A DNA stretch of 64,000 nt from Gammaproteobacteria bacterium (GTDB lineage: Bacteria; Pseudomonadota; Gammaproteobacteria; Thiohalomonadales; Thiohalomonadaceae), in contig QKED01000012.1 in the NCBI GenBank assembly GCA_003252455.1, positions 62,001-126,000 on the forward strand, in the 5' to 3' direction. The position numbers and the translations under genes were made by a program. Under the pieces are notes generated by a model. The model searched no databases, was not told where the DNA came from, and was given only the letters and a program-made list of their open reading frames with translations. Positions 63,118 through 64,000 of this stretch are shown here, piece after piece. Position 1 is the first letter of the stretch, and each line of letters starts with the position of its first letter.

Positions 63118-64000
63118 TTAGAGCTGGGTGTCGCCCTTCAGGCCGATGTTGAACTGCTCAAGGTAGGCGTTGGGCTTGCTGCCGTCGTAGGTGACGCCGT
63201 CGATGAACTCGGTGACCGGGGCGCGGATGCCGGTCTCGCTGGCGAAGTCGGGGAAGTCGGCGGCACTCATCTTACCCTCGGCGATCAGCTCCTCGGCGGC
63301 CTTGCGGTAGATGTCGGGGCGGTAGACCTTCTTGGCGGTCTCCATGTACCAGTCGTCGGACTTCTTCTCCGGGATCTGGCCCCAGCGGCGCATCTGCGTC
63401 AGGTACCAGATGGCGTCGGAGTAGTAGGGGTAGGTGGCGTTGTAGCGGAAGAAGACGTTGAAGTCGGGTACCTCGCGCTTGTCGCCCTTCTCGTACTCGA
63501 AGGTGCCGGTCATGGAGTTGGCGATCACCTCGGCGTCGGCACCCACGTAGGCGGGCTTGGCGAGGATCTGCACCGCCTCGGGGCGGTTGGCGTTGTTGTT
63601 CTCGTCGAGCCACTTGGCGGCGCGGATCAGCGCCTTGACCACGGCGATGTGGGTGTTGGGATTCTGCTCGGCCCAGGAGGCGGAGACGCCGAAGACCTTC
63701 TCGGGGTTGTTCGGCCAGATCTCGTAGTCGGTGATCACCGGCACGCCGATGCCCTTGAACACGGCCTGCTGGTTCCACGGCTCGCCCACGCAGTAGCCGT
63801 AGATGGTGCCGGCCTCCATGGTGGCGGGCATCTGCGGCGGCGGGGTCACGGAGAGCAGCGCGTCGGCCTGTAGGGTGCCGCTGTTGTCACCCTTGTGCGG
63901 GGCGTAGTAGCCGGGGTGGATGCCACCGGCGGCGAGCCAGTAGCGCAGCTCGTAGTTGTGGGTGGAGACGGGGAAGACCATGCCCATCTTGAACGGCTTG
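63118..64000 (-). CDS. nrtA: Nitrate ABC transporter substrate-binding protein, C-terminal part
   Basis: The gene runs off the right edge; the last 290 or so residues are visible, including [24 protein letters not shown] sequence, [32 protein letters not shown] and the C-terminal [27 protein letters not shown]. It belongs to the CmpA/NrtA family and should be the periplasmic nitrate-binding protein feeding NrtB/NrtD. It shares ordered motifs with the cytosolic protein at 59795-61078. The N-terminal signal sequence lies outside the window and cannot be checked. Confidence 0.92.
   Translation of the reverse strand, partial: KPFKMGMVFPVSTHNYELRYWLAAGGIHPGYYAPHKGDNSGTLQADALLSVTPPPQMPATMEAGTIYGYCVGEPWNQQAVFKGIGVPVITDYEIWPNNPEKVFGVSASWAEQNPNTHIAVVKALIRAAKWLDENNNANRPEAVQILAKPAYVGADAEVIANSMTGTFEYEKGDKREVPDFNVFFRYNATYPYYSDAIWYLTQMRRWGQIPEKKSDDWYMETAKKVYRPDIYRKAAEELIAEGKMSAADFPDFASETGIRAPVTEFIDGVTYDGSKPNAYLEQFNIGLKGDTQL

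Noticed and set aside
1..64000. tRNA genes, rRNA genes, CRISPR arrays, insertion sequences or an integrase
   Set aside because: No T-arm/anticodon pattern, repeat-spacer array, transposase or tyrosine recombinase motif was seen on either strand; a tRNAscan and HMM search would be needed to exclude small or degenerate ones.

Overview
The window is GC-rich (about 60 to 65 percent by eye), densely coding DNA from a Gammaproteobacterium. It most resembles a sulfur-oxidising member of the Chromatiales type. Support comes from a reverse-type dissimilatory sulfite reductase operon at the left edge (dsrA, start of dsrB), several rhodanese-family sulfurtransferases, a lipid A/Kdo operon (msbA, lpxK, trm112, kdsB), UbiA, and an assimilatory nitrate operon. 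The species cannot be named from the sequence alone.

Layout: 1-2444 holds dsrB (partial) and dsrA with a perfect hairpin between them, then a DUF2062 membrane protein. 2609-11570 holds comEC and a glycogen block: glgB on the minus strand, divergent from glgC, a GH57 enzyme and malQ. 11617-20237 is mixed housekeeping: a dicarboxylate/amino-acid symporter, a small exported protein, a CnoX-like thioredoxin-TPR protein, an S41 protease lipoprotein, a DUF2057 lipoprotein, two tandem-duplicated double-rhodanese sulfurtransferases, and a cyclic-nucleotide-binding/rhodanese fusion. 20440-26316 holds psd, msbA, lpxK, trm112 and kdsB. Between msbA and lpxK sit two AT-richer integron-type gene cassettes (23251-24337), each ending in an attC-like folded site, with no integrase in the window. 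26369-30060 is a minus-strand set: porin, small phosphate-binding-like protein, and two Sel1-repeat/coiled-coil periplasmic proteins.

30529-52412 is the most unusual part: nine same-strand genes, often overlapping by 4 bp, that look like one envelope/surface system. They encode a TPR plus beta-barrel outer-membrane protein, a FecR-domain protein, a 1152-aa lipoprotein with about eight cadherin-like repeats and a C-terminal cohesin-like domain, a 2406-aa protein of repeated MAM/FN3-like modules, a small protein with a GlyGly-CTERM-like tail, a dockerin-bearing protein, an exported TPR-CHAT putative protease, a second FecR protein, and a CHASE2-adenylate cyclase. An unnamed domain of about 75 residues recurs four times across three of these genes. 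I infer that the barrel and lipoprotein form a surface platform, that cohesin-dockerin contacts hold the large proteins together, and that CHAT, FecR and CHASE2-cyclase provide proteolysis and signalling.

52607-55515 has a small membrane protein, a redoxin, ubiA and a GGDEF protein. 55781-64000 is a minus-strand nitrate operon read nrtA, nrtB, nrtD, a cytosolic NrtA/NasS-like protein, a PilJ-domain periplasmic protein, a truncated haemoglobin and nasA. Strong hairpins lie in several of its intergenic gaps. No tRNA, rRNA or CRISPR array was recognised.
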